The notes under the pieces: generated by a model | The model's input: the letters and a program-made list of their open reading frames with translations, nothing else | The model's database searches: none | What the model was told of the DNA's origin: nothing | DNA from: Nitrogeniibacter aestuarii | Lineage (GTDB): Bacteria; Pseudomonadota; Gammaproteobacteria; Burkholderiales; Rhodocyclaceae | Assembly (NCBI RefSeq): GCF_017309585.1 | Contig: NZ_CP071321.1 | Span: forward strand, 3,100,001-3,164,000 | DNA: 64,000 nt | Reading direction: 5' to 3' | Part shown: positions 7,938 through 16,502 of the stretch, piece after piece | Layout: each line of letters starts with the position of its first letter | Position numbering within the stretch: position 1 is the stretch's first letter | Made by a program: the position numbers and the translations under genes

Positions 7938-9296
7938 TCAGCGCATCATCCCGGGCATCATGCCCTTCATGCCACGCATCATCTTGGCCATACCGCCTTT
8001 CGAGAACTGCTTCATGACCTTCTGGGTCTGTTCGAACTGTTTGAGCAGGCGGTTCACTTCCTGTACCGGCACCCCTGCACCTGCCGCAATGCGACGCTTG
8101 CGCGAGGCCTTGATGATGCCCGGATTTGCCCGCTCCTGAGGCGTCATGGAGTTGATGATGCCCTCCACGCGTCCGACCATCTTCTCTTCTGCACCGCCCT
8201 GAAGTTGCCCGGCCGCCTGCGCGAACTGGGCGGGCAGCTTGTCCATGAGCGCGCCAATGCCACCCATCTTCCGCATCTGGCCAATCTGGTCCTTGAAATC
8301 GTTCAGATCGAAGCCCTTGCCGCTCTTGAGCTTCTTGGCGAACGCCTTGGCCTGATCCTCGTCGACATTGCGCCGGGCTTCGTCCACGAGGCCCAGAATA
8401 TCGCCCATGCCGAGAATACGGGACGCCATCCGGTCGGGATGGAACTCTTCCAGGCCTTCAAGCTTTTCAGCCACCCCCGCAAACTTGAGCGGCTTGCCCG
8501 TGACGTGGCGAACAGACAATGCTGCCCCCCCACGCGAATCGCCATCGAGCTTGGTCAGCACGATGCCGGTGAGCGGCAGTGCTTCATTGAAGGCCTGGGC
8601 CGTGTTGACCGCATCCTGACCAAGCATGGCATCGACCACAAACAACGTCTCGGACGGATTGACCGCCGCGTGCAGGTCCTTGATCTCGCCCATCATGGCT
8701 TCATCGATCGCCAGACGGCCCGCCGTATCGACCAGCAACACATCGATGAAGTGCTTGCGGGCATAATCGACCGCCGCACGCGCGATATCGACCGGTTTCT
8801 GAGTGGTTTCGGACGGGAAGAAATCGACACCCGCCTGGGCCGCTACCGTCTTGAGCTGTTCGATGGCCGCCGGGCGATAGATATCGGTGGAGACCACCAA
8901 CACCTTTTTTTTCTGCCGCTCGCGCAGCATCTTCGCCAACTTGCCGGTGGTTGTGGTTTTACCTGCACCCTGCAGGCCCGCCATGAGCACGATGGCCGGC
9001 GCGGCAACTGCCAGATTGAGGCCTTCATGCTGGCCGCCCATGAGCGCCCGCAGTTCATCATGAACCACGCCCACCAGTGCCTGCCCCGGGGTCAGCGAGC
9101 CGATCACCTCCTGCCCCACGGCCTTTTCCCGCACCTTGGCCACAAAATCCTTCACCACCGGGAGGGCAACGTCGGCTTCAAGCAAGGCCATACGCACTTC
9201 GCGCATGGCATCCTTGATGTTGTCTTCGGTCAGTCGCGCCTGGCCGCGAATGGTCTTGACGACTTTAGTCAGTCGATTGGTCAGATTATCCAGCAT
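7938..9296 (-). CDS. ffh: Signal recognition particle protein Ffh
   Basis: Ffh is the protein subunit of SRP and targets inner-membrane proteins cotranslationally. The 452-residue product has the N domain, then the G domain with GLQGAGKTTTTGKLA, DTAGR and TKLDGD. A methionine-rich M domain ends MMRGMKGMMPGMMR and binds 4.5S RNA and signal sequences. The start is ATG 9296 (MLDNLTNRL), the conserved family N-terminus. The upstream in-frame extension overlaps the divergent membrane-protein gene and is not conserved in type. The ffh / ypjD-like / CorC-like order resembles that of E. coli. Confidence 0.97.
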   Translation of the reverse strand: MLDNLTNRLTKVVKTIRGQARLTEDNIKDAMREVRMALLEADVALPVVKDFVAKVREKAVGQEVIGSLTPGQALVGVVHDELRALMGGQHEGLNLAVAAPAIVLMAGLQGAGKTTTTGKLAKMLRERQKKKVLVVSTDIYRPAAIEQLKTVAAQAGVDFFPSETTQKPVDIARAAVDYARKHFIDVLLVDTAGRLAIDEAMMGEIKDLHAAVNPSETLFVVDAMLGQDAVNTAQAFNEALPLTGIVLTKLDGDSRGGAALSVRHVTGKPLKFAGVAEKLEGLEEFHPDRMASRILGMGDILGLVDEARRNVDEDQAKAFAKKLKSGKGFDLNDFKDQIGQMRKMGGIGALMDKLPAQFAQAAGQLQGGAEEKMVGRVEGIINSMTPQERANPGIIKASRKRRIAAGAGVPVQEVNRLLKQFEQTQKVMKQFSKGGMAKMMRGMKGMMPGMMR

Positions 9297-9334
9297 GATT
9301 GGTTCGGCAAACGGCCTTGGAGTAAACTTGGGTA

Positions 9335-10162
9335 ATGCCTTCAATTCTACTGCATCTGATCCCGGCCTCCATGTATGCCGCTCTCGGCGTGCATTTCTGG
9401 CGTTCTCGCTGGCACGCGGGCAACGCCGCACCACGCCGCGGGCTGTCCACGTGGGAGCGTGCCGCCTTGCTCATGGCCTTGCTTGCCCACGGGTCTGTGC
9501 TGCATCGGGAGCTGTTTCCGGGCGAAGGCATGCATTTCGGCTTCGGCACGGCGCTGTCGCTCATGGTCTGGCTGGCGGTGCTGTTTTACTGGATCGAGAA
9601 TTTCTTTTCGCGCCTCGACGGCTTGCAGACCTTCGTGATGCCCGCAGCTGCCGTCTGCGCCTTCCTCCCCGCGCTGTTCCCTCCACCCCACATGCTGGAG
9701 CAAGCCAGTTCGCCCGCGTTCAGGGCACATTTCATCGTGGCCATGCTGGCTTACAGCCTGTTTACGCTGGCGACCTTGCATGCGGTCCTGATGTCCGTGG
9801 CCGAGAAACGCCTGCACCACGCCAGACTGTCAAGCGTCTTCGCAAGCCTGCCGCCGCTGCTCACCATGGAGAAGCTGCTGTTCCGTCTGATCCGGATTGC
9901 CTTCGTTCTGCTCACGCTCACGCTGCTGTCAGGCGTGCTGTTCTCCGAAGCCATGTTCGGGAAAGCGTTTCAGGTGGACCACAAGACGGTATTTGCCTTC
10001 ATCTCCTGGATTCTGTTTGGCGCCCTACTCCTCGGTCGCCGTCTCTGGGGCTGGCGAGGCAAAATGGCGCAGCGCTGGACCATGGCAGGTTTTGCCGCCC
10101 TGATGCTGGCCTATGTGGGCAGCCGGTTTGTGCTTGAAGTGGTTCTGCACCGTGCGGCCTGA
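9335..10162 (+). CDS. CcsA-like cytochrome c assembly membrane protein (YpjD type)
   Basis: The 275-residue polytopic protein has about eight hydrophobic segments and conserved histidines in loops (FQVDHKTVFAFISWILFG). It belongs to the cytochrome c assembly / HemX-CcsA superfamily. E. coli YpjD is the likely orthologue by position: divergent from ffh and followed by a CorC-type transporter. Superfamily members handle heme for cytochrome c maturation, but YpjD itself has no firm function. Only 38 bp separate its ATG from the ffh start, so the promoters overlap. Confidence 0.8.
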   Translation: MPSILLHLIPASMYAALGVHFWRSRWHAGNAAPRRGLSTWERAALLMALLAHGSVLHRELFPGEGMHFGFGTALSLMVWLAVLFYWIENFFSRLDGLQTFVMPAAAVCAFLPALFPPPHMLEQASSPAFRAHFIVAMLAYSLFTLATLHAVLMSVAEKRLHHARLSSVFASLPPLLTMEKLLFRLIRIAFVLLTLTLLSGVLFSEAMFGKAFQVDHKTVFAFISWILFGALLLGRRLWGWRGKMAQRWTMAGFAALMLAYVGSRFVLEVVLHRAA

Positions 10163-10226
10163 GTTTCATTGACAAGCGCATGGCCTGCCGGAATACTCGA
10201 ACCACCTTATAAACCCCGCTCCCCAC

Positions 10227-11495
10227 GTGCCTGAATCCCCCTTGGCCTTGCAGCTGGCCACCCTTGGATTGCTGCTGGTGTTCTCCGGACTGTTCTCCAT
10301 GTCGGAAACCACCATGATGGCGGCCAACCGATATCGTCTTCGTTCCATGGCATCCAACGGTCACCGGGGTGCGACATTGGCCCTGGAGTTGCTGAACCAG
10401 ACCGAAAAACTCCTCGGCGTCATCCTGCTGTTCAACAACCTCATCAATGCAGCCGCAGCCACGCTGGTGAGCGTGATTACCATCGAACTGTTTGGCGACG
10501 AGCGCTGGGCGCTTGGTGCGGGCACCTTGCTGGTCACCTTTCTCATTCTGGTATTTTCAGAGATCACGCCCAAGGTCGTGGGGGCTCGCTACGCCGACAA
10601 GCTGGCTGTCATGTTCGCCTTCCCGCTGGCCTTCCTGCTGCGGATCACCTACTTCATCATCTGGTTCATCAACCTTTTTGTCGAGTTAATCCTCCGTATC
10701 ATTCGGCTTCACCCGAAGGATGGTGATCAGTCAGACGCGCTGTCGACCGAGGAACTTCGCACCATGGTGCTTGAAGCCGGTCATGTCATTCCCCACAAGC
10801 ACCGCAGCATTCTGCTGAACATGTTCGAGCTCGAAGACATCACCGTGGAAGACGTGATGACCCCACGCGGCGCGATCGAAGGGATTGACCTGTCTGATCC
10901 GATCGAGGAAATCGCCCAACAGCTGGGCACCAGCTACCACACACGCCTCCTCGTTTTCGATGGGGAAAACGACGATGTAATCGGCATTCTTCATCTGCGA
11001 CGGCTACTCGGCCATTCGCTCGATAGCGTGCTCGACCATGACACCCTGCGCACCATGGTTGCCAAGCCGTACTTTGTGCCGGCCGAAACCCCGGTGTATT
11101 CCCAGTTGCAGTTCTTTCAGGAGAACAAACAACGAATGGGGCTCGTGGTGGACGAATACGGTGAATTGCTGGGATTGGTCACCATTGATGACATCATTGA
11201 AGAGATGGTGGGCAAGTTCACCACCAGCTCACCCGACAGCGCCGACCGCCTTAAATGGAACGAGGATGGCAGCGTCCTGATCGATGGCGGACACAACCTT
11301 CGGGACATAAACCGCAAATTGGGGCTCAACCTTCCGGTTGACGGGCCGAAAACCTTAAATGGGTTGATCGTGGAATATCTGCAGGACATTCCCGAGACGG
11401 GATTGTCGATCCGGGTCGGTGACGTTCCCATCGAAGTGATCCAGACGCAGGATCGTCTGGTGAAGATGGCCCGAATTTTCAAACCCACGGAATAG
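10227..11495 (+). CDS. CNNM/CBS-pair membrane transporter (HlyC/CorC, YfjD/CorB type)
   Basis: The 422-residue protein starts with GTG. An N-terminal DUF21/CNNM membrane domain covers ~1-150 (FSGLFSMSETTMMAANRYR), then come two CBS domains (~200-320, including EDVMTPRGAIEGID and VVDEYGELLGLVT). It ends in a C-terminal CorC_HlyC domain. Such proteins are implicated in magnesium/cobalt efflux or Mg homeostasis. The 64-bp gap after the CcsA-like gene could hold a promoter. Gene order matches ypjD-yfjD of enterobacteria. Confidence 0.88.
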   Translation: MPESPLALQLATLGLLLVFSGLFSMSETTMMAANRYRLRSMASNGHRGATLALELLNQTEKLLGVILLFNNLINAAAATLVSVITIELFGDERWALGAGTLLVTFLILVFSEITPKVVGARYADKLAVMFAFPLAFLLRITYFIIWFINLFVELILRIIRLHPKDGDQSDALSTEELRTMVLEAGHVIPHKHRSILLNMFELEDITVEDVMTPRGAIEGIDLSDPIEEIAQQLGTSYHTRLLVFDGENDDVIGILHLRRLLGHSLDSVLDHDTLRTMVAKPYFVPAETPVYSQLQFFQENKQRMGLVVDEYGELLGLVTIDDIIEEMVGKFTTSSPDSADRLKWNEDGSVLIDGGHNLRDINRKLGLNLPVDGPKTLNGLIVEYLQDIPETGLSIRVGDVPIEVIQTQDRLVKMARIFKPTE

Positions 11496-11593
11496 TACAA
11501 ACTTAACAGTCGCTTGCCGCGCTTGCTTTACAAGGCACTTCAAGCGATGCAACATGTCATGTCGGTTCAATATCGGACCCGAAAACTTGCTCT

Positions 11594-13312
11594 ATGGCCG
11601 CTAATCCTCAAGTCGCACTGTCTGGGCTCGCCCGGGCCCTGATCCAGCAAAACCGCATTTCGGAAGCGGACGCTGTCGCGTGTACGACCGAGAGCAAGGA
11701 CAAGGTGAACGGCTTTCTCCTCGAGGCGGCAAAACGCGGGATCATGAGCGAGCAGGAGGTCGCACGGTTTGCTGCAGACACCTTCGGCTATCCCTTACTC
11801 GACATCGGCGCACTGGACCCCCAAGCCATCCTGAAAGGCGCGATCGATCAGAAGCTCGTCATCAAACATCACGTGCTTCCCGTGGGCAAGCGAGGCAATC
11901 GAATCACGGTCGCGTTGGCCGACCCGACAAACCTGCGGGCGCTGGACGAAATTCGCTTCCAGAGCGGCTTGTCTGTCGATGCAGTGGTGGTTGAGGCCAG
12001 CAAACTCGAGGCTGCGGTTGGCAAACAGAATGAATCGACCGCCGACACACTTGAATCGCTCACCGGCGACGACTTCGACATGGACCTCCTCGACCAGGAG
12101 GGCGCAAACGAAAGCGAGAGTAATGACGATCTTCAGGGTGAAGTGGATGATGCACCGGTCGTGCGCTTCATTCAGAAGGTACTGGTCGATGCCATCAACG
12201 AAGGCGCGTCGGACATCCACTTCGAACCCTACGAAAAGTACTACCGCATCCGGTTCAGAACCGATGGCATTCTGCGTGAGATCGCCCAGCCCCCACTGAT
12301 TCTCAGAGAAAAGATCGCCGCGCGGATCAAGGTCATTTCCCGTCTCGACATCTCGGAGAAACGCGTCCCCCAGGACGGCCGGATGAAACTGGTTCTGTCG
12401 AAGAACAAGGCCATTGATTTCCGGGTCTCCTCCCTGCCGACCCTGCATGGCGAAAAGATCGTCATGCGTATCCTGGATCCGTCGTCGGCCATGCTGGGTA
12501 TTGACGCGCTCGGCTACGAGCCGGACCAGAAGAAGGCACTGCTCGAAGCCATCGAACGCCCCTACGGCATGATTCTGGTCACGGGCCCGACCGGGAGCGG
12601 TAAAACAGTCTCGCTCTACACCTGCCTGAATCTGCTGAACAAGGGTGACTCGAATATCTCGACAGCTGAAGATCCGGCCGAGATCAACTTGCCTGGGATC
12701 AATCAGGTCAATGTCAACGAAAAGGCGGGCCTCACCTTCTCTGCCGCACTCAAGGCGTTTCTGCGGCAGGATCCGGACATCATCATGGTGGGCGAGATCC
12801 GTGACATCGACACTGCAGAAATCTCCATCAAGGCAGCGCAGACCGGCCACCTGGTGTTATCGACCCTCCACACCAATGACGCCCCGACCACCCTTGAACG
12901 ACTGCGCAATATGGGTGTCGCCCCGTTCAACATCGCCTCCTCCGTCATTCTCATCACGGCTCAGCGGCTTGCACGCCGGCTGTGCAAATGCAAAGAGCCC
13001 ATGGACATCCCCCATGAAGCGCTCATTGATGCCGGCTTCACCGAGGACGAGCTGGACGGCAGCTGGAAACCGATGGGCCCCAAGGGCTGTGACGCATGCG
13101 GGGGCAGCGGATACAAGGGGCGCGTCGGCATCTACCAGGTCATGCCGGTTTCCGAAGAAATGCAGCGCATCATCATGAGTAACGGCAATTCAATGGATAT
13201 CGCTGCACAGGCTGAACTCGAAGGGGTCTCCGATCTCCGACGCTCGGGACTGAGAAAGGTCAAAGCCGGCATGACGTCCTTGACCGAAGTCCTCGCAACC
13301 ACCAACGAATAA
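11594..13312 (+). CDS. pilB: Type IV pilus assembly ATPase PilB
   Basis: PilB powers pilus extension at the inner membrane. The 572-residue product has an N-terminal GspE-N domain (two MshEN-like parts, ~1-170) and the ATPase core with Walker A GPTGSGKT (331-338). Asp/His boxes (AEDPAEI, GEIRDIDTAE, HLVLSTLHTND) follow. A zinc-binding tetracysteine (C464, C466 and the later CDAC) is present, as in extension ATPases and unlike the retraction ATPase PilT. pilC and pilD follow directly, 16 bp apart each. Confidence 0.96.
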   Translation: MAANPQVALSGLARALIQQNRISEADAVACTTESKDKVNGFLLEAAKRGIMSEQEVARFAADTFGYPLLDIGALDPQAILKGAIDQKLVIKHHVLPVGKRGNRITVALADPTNLRALDEIRFQSGLSVDAVVVEASKLEAAVGKQNESTADTLESLTGDDFDMDLLDQEGANESESNDDLQGEVDDAPVVRFIQKVLVDAINEGASDIHFEPYEKYYRIRFRTDGILREIAQPPLILREKIAARIKVISRLDISEKRVPQDGRMKLVLSKNKAIDFRVSSLPTLHGEKIVMRILDPSSAMLGIDALGYEPDQKKALLEAIERPYGMILVTGPTGSGKTVSLYTCLNLLNKGDSNISTAEDPAEINLPGINQVNVNEKAGLTFSAALKAFLRQDPDIIMVGEIRDIDTAEISIKAAQTGHLVLSTLHTNDAPTTLERLRNMGVAPFNIASSVILITAQRLARRLCKCKEPMDIPHEALIDAGFTEDELDGSWKPMGPKGCDACGGSGYKGRVGIYQVMPVSEEMQRIIMSNGNSMDIAAQAELEGVSDLRRSGLRKVKAGMTSLTEVLATTNE

Positions 13313-13328
13313 TCCAAGGCTGACGATC

Positions 13329-14564
13329 ATGGCAACCGCGACCCGAACTGCACAAAGAACGGCAAAAGCCAAGGAAGAGGCCCTCTACGACTGGGAGGGC
13401 AAGGACAAGAAAGGCAAGATCATCCGCGGCGAAATGCGCGCGGGCGGTGAGGCGGTGGTGCAAGCCACGCTGCGTCGCCAGGGCGTGATGGTCTCCAAGA
13501 TCAAGAAACGGAAGCTTGCCCGCGGAAAGAGAATCACCCAGAAGGACATCACGCTCTTCACTCGCCAGCTGGCGACCATGATGAAATCCGGCGTTCCCCT
13601 GCTGCAAGCATTCGACATCACCATCAAGGGCGCCAGCAACCCGTCTTTGGGGCGACTGCTGAACGATGTCCGCAATGACGTTGAGACCGGCAGCAATCTG
13701 TCCCAGGCATTCCGGAAGCACCCTGTTCATTTCGATCAGCTGTTCTGCAACCTCGTCGCGGCAGGCGAACAGGCCGGTATTCTGGACACGCTGCTGGATC
13801 GACTGGCGACATATAAAGAAAAGATGCTTGCGATCAAGAGCAAGATCAAGTCCGCGCTTTTCTATCCGGCATCCGTGATTGTTGTTGCAGGTATTGTGAT
13901 CTCCGTCATGATGCTGTTCGTTATTCCAGAATTCAAAAACGTGTTCACCAGTTTTGGCGCTGACCTCCCAGGGCCAACACTTGTCGTGATCGCCATGTCC
14001 GATTTCATGGTGGCTAACTGGTACATCGTTTTCGGCGCCATTGGTGCGGCTGTCGTCGCGCTTTCCATGGCCTATAAACGCAGCGAGAAAGCCCAGAACA
14101 CGATGGACAAACTGATTCTTCAGTTTCCCGTCATTGGCGACGTCGTGCGAAAAGCCACAATCGCACGCTGGACACGTACGCTGTCGACCATGTTCATGGC
14201 CGGCGTTCCACTTGTCGAAGCGCTCGATTCCGTGGGTGGCGCCTCGGGCAACCATGTCTATCGTCAGGCAACGAAGCAGATCCAGGCCGACGTAAGTACA
14301 GGAACAAGTCTCACGATTGCCATGCAGGGCGCCAAGGTTTTCCCAACTATGGTGGTACAGATGGTGTCGATCGGCGAAGAATCGGGACAGCTTGACGGCA
14401 TGCTGAGCAAAGTGGCCGATTTCTTCGAACAGGAAGTCGATGATGCCGTGGCAGGTCTGTCGCAATTGCTTGAGCCCATGATCATGGTTTTCCTGGGGGT
14501 GGTGATCGGCGGCCTCATCGTTGCCATGTATCTTCCGATCTTCAAGATCGGCCAAGTCGTCTGA
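13329..14564 (+). CDS. pilC: Type IV pilus inner-membrane platform protein PilC
   Basis: The 411-residue protein has a basic N-terminus, two homologous GspF domains (TRQLATMMKSGVPLLQAF near residue 80 and WTRTLSTMFMAGVPLVEAL near 280) and hydrophobic segments near 190, 235 and 390. PilC forms the platform coupling PilB rotation to pilin insertion. It is part of the pilB-pilC-pilD operon. No pilin gene is present in the window. Confidence 0.96.
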   Translation: MATATRTAQRTAKAKEEALYDWEGKDKKGKIIRGEMRAGGEAVVQATLRRQGVMVSKIKKRKLARGKRITQKDITLFTRQLATMMKSGVPLLQAFDITIKGASNPSLGRLLNDVRNDVETGSNLSQAFRKHPVHFDQLFCNLVAAGEQAGILDTLLDRLATYKEKMLAIKSKIKSALFYPASVIVVAGIVISVMMLFVIPEFKNVFTSFGADLPGPTLVVIAMSDFMVANWYIVFGAIGAAVVALSMAYKRSEKAQNTMDKLILQFPVIGDVVRKATIARWTRTLSTMFMAGVPLVEALDSVGGASGNHVYRQATKQIQADVSTGTSLTIAMQGAKVFPTMVVQMVSIGEESGQLDGMLSKVADFFEQEVDDAVAGLSQLLEPMIMVFLGVVIGGLIVAMYLPIFKIGQVV

Positions 14565-14580
14565 GACAGACTCTCGAAAC

Positions 14581-15432
14581 GTGTCTTTTCTCGATATCGA
14601 ACCGGTCGTACTGGCAGCGATCGCAGGCGTCCTCGGTCTGTTCGTCGGCAGTTTCCTCAATGTCGTTATCCACCGTCTTCCCATCATGCTCGAACATGAA
14701 TGGGAGGACGAGGCGGCAGATCTCAAGGGCGAAGAACCTCAGACGAGACCTCGTTTCAATCTCGCGACACCACGCTCACGCTGTCCGCACTGCGGTACGC
14801 AGGTATCCGCGATCGACAACGTTCCGGTACTGAGCTTTCTGATTCTCAGAGGGAAGTGTCGCCACTGCTCGGCGACCATCAGTCACCGCTACCCCGCAGT
14901 GGAAGTGCTGACGGCCGCCCTGTCTGCCGCAGCCGCCTGGCACTTCGGTCCTACACTGGCGACAGCAGGGGCATTGGTCTTCATCTGGGCCCTGATTGCT
15001 TTGACCTTCATCGACCTGGACACCCAATTGCTGCCCGACAACATCACACTGCCTTTAGTGTGGCTCGGCCTGCTCTTCAACCTCGTCGGAACCTACGCCA
15101 CGCTCAACGATGCAGTGGTCGGTGCGGTTGCCGGATACATGAGCCTCTGGCTCGTGTTCCAGCTTTTCCGTCTGGTCACGGGCAAGGAAGGGATGGGTTA
15201 TGGCGACTTCAAACTACTGGCGGCCATCGGTGCCTGGCTGGGCTGGCAAATGTTACCGGTGACCATCTTGCTCTCATCGGTCGTTGGTGCCGTCGTCGGC
15301 ATCAGTCTGATGGTGTTCACCAAGCACGGGCGAGACAACCCGATTCCTTTTGGTCCTTATCTGGCGGCCGCCGGTCTGCTCGCCCTGTTCTTCGGGCGTG
15401 AAATCAACACTCAATACCTCGGCCTCCTTTAA
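14581..15432 (+). CDS. pilD: Prepilin peptidase / N-methyltransferase PilD
   Basis: The 283-residue polytopic aspartic protease cleaves type III signal peptides of pilins and methylates the new N-terminus. The cytoplasmic loop carries the tetracysteine CPHC...CRHC, and the active-site motifs are TFIDLDTQLLPD and GYGDFKLLAAIG. I chose GTG 14581, 16 bp after pilC, because an upstream in-frame ATG at 14521 lies inside pilC. The 101-bp gap to the FmdB gene shows no strong terminator. Confidence 0.95.
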   Translation: MSFLDIEPVVLAAIAGVLGLFVGSFLNVVIHRLPIMLEHEWEDEAADLKGEEPQTRPRFNLATPRSRCPHCGTQVSAIDNVPVLSFLILRGKCRHCSATISHRYPAVEVLTAALSAAAAWHFGPTLATAGALVFIWALIALTFIDLDTQLLPDNITLPLVWLGLLFNLVGTYATLNDAVVGAVAGYMSLWLVFQLFRLVTGKEGMGYGDFKLLAAIGAWLGWQMLPVTILLSSVVGAVVGISLMVFTKHGRDNPIPFGPYLAAAGLLALFFGREINTQYLGLL

Positions 15433-15533
15433 ATTTCCGAAATTGCCCCAAATTCAACGACTGTGCGGTGTATCGGCTTCCGCCGGAAACGCCGATGCGC
15501 TAGACTTACGCGCTTGATTTTTGGGAGCTTGTC

Positions 15534-15812
15534 ATGCCTATCTACGCTTATCGCTGCACCAGTTGCGGGTTCGAAAAGGAACATCTGCAGAAGATGAGTG
15601 ATGCCCCGCTGACGGATTGTCCTGAGTGCGGCAAGGGCACCTACGCCAAGCAGCTGACCGCTGCCGGTTTTCAACTGAAAGGGTCGGGGTGGTACGCCAC
15701 CGATTTCAAGGGCGGTAGCACCACCACCACTGCAGCCAAGAAAGCAGACAGCGCCGGTGGCAACAGCAGCGGCGGGGACGCGCCATGTGGTGGTGGCTGC
15801 GCCTGTCACTGA
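15534..15812 (+). CDS. FmdB-type zinc ribbon protein
   Basis: The 92-residue protein opens MPIYAYRCTSCGFEKE and continues to DCPECGK, giving the two CxxC knuckles of the FmdB/PSCyt regulatory zinc-ribbon family. The family's function is unknown; it was named for a putative formamidase regulator. The tail is a low-complexity Thr/Gly/Ser stretch ending in a Cys/Gly/His cluster (PCGGGCACH) that might bind an extra metal. Small genes of this family are often followed by a DUF502 gene and aspS in betaproteobacteria, as here. Confidence 0.88.
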   Translation: MPIYAYRCTSCGFEKEHLQKMSDAPLTDCPECGKGTYAKQLTAAGFQLKGSGWYATDFKGGSTTTTAAKKADSAGGNSSGGDAPCGGGCACH

Positions 15813-15819
15813 CCCCTGA

Positions 15820-16452
15820 ATGAAGAAGTATTTCATCACCGGTCTGCTGATCTGGATTCCGCTGGCCATCACCTTCATGGTGCTTGCCTGGATCGTCGGC
15901 ACGCTGGACCGGATTCTCCTGCTCATTCCCGAAGTCTGGCAGCCACGCACCCTGCTGGGCGTGAACATTCCGGGTATCGGCGTCGCCGTCAGCCTGTTGA
16001 TCGTGCTGCTGACCGGCGTGATCGGGGCCAACGTTCTGGGCCAGCGACTCGTTCAGATCTGGGAGGCGATGCTCGCGCGCATCCCAGTGGTGAAGTCCAT
16101 CTACTATGGCGTCAAGCAGGTCTCTGATACCCTGTTTTCGAGTTCGAGTCAGGCCTTCCGCAAGGCCCTGCTCGTTCAGTACCCCCGTCAGGGTGTATGG
16201 ACCATCGGTTTCCTCACCGGCAAACCGGGAGGCGATGCCGCCAACCATTTGCCCGGCGACTTTGTCAGCATTTACGTGCCGACAACCCCCAACCCCACGT
16301 CGGGGTTCTTTCTGATGCTACCCCGGGCCGACGTCATCGAACTTGACATGAGTGTGGACGAAGCGCTCAAGTACATCATTTCCATGGGCGTCGTCGCGCC
16401 GGTTAAACGGACCGGTAAAGCCACCGCCAGCGTACCGGCAACAGAACATTAA
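15820..16452 (+). CDS. DUF502 family membrane protein
   Basis: The 210-residue protein has two N-terminal membrane helices (residues ~5-28 and ~47-75) followed by a soluble part with IPVVKSIYYGVKQVSDTLFS and FVSIYVPTTPNPTSGFF, both characteristic of the DUF502 family. The function is unknown. The gene lies 7 bp after the FmdB gene and its stop overlaps a possible upstream start of aspS, indicating a fmdB-DUF502-aspS operon. Confidence 0.88.
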   Translation: MKKYFITGLLIWIPLAITFMVLAWIVGTLDRILLLIPEVWQPRTLLGVNIPGIGVAVSLLIVLLTGVIGANVLGQRLVQIWEAMLARIPVVKSIYYGVKQVSDTLFSSSSQAFRKALLVQYPRQGVWTIGFLTGKPGGDAANHLPGDFVSIYVPTTPNPTSGFFLMLPRADVIELDMSVDEALKYIISMGVVAPVKRTGKATASVPATEH

Positions 16453-16502
16453 TGCAGCGGCAGCCCGCAAGGCTGCTTGAAGAAGAAACGGAAAATCGAC
16501 TT

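Noticed and set aside
8205..9335. 376-codon open frame antisense to ffh
   Set aside because: Shadow of ffh with no recognisable motifs; GC-rich codon bias explains the absence of stops.
13260..14726. 488-codon open frame antisense to pilC
   Set aside because: His/Cys-rich shadow across pilB-pilC-pilD boundaries; no domain recognised.
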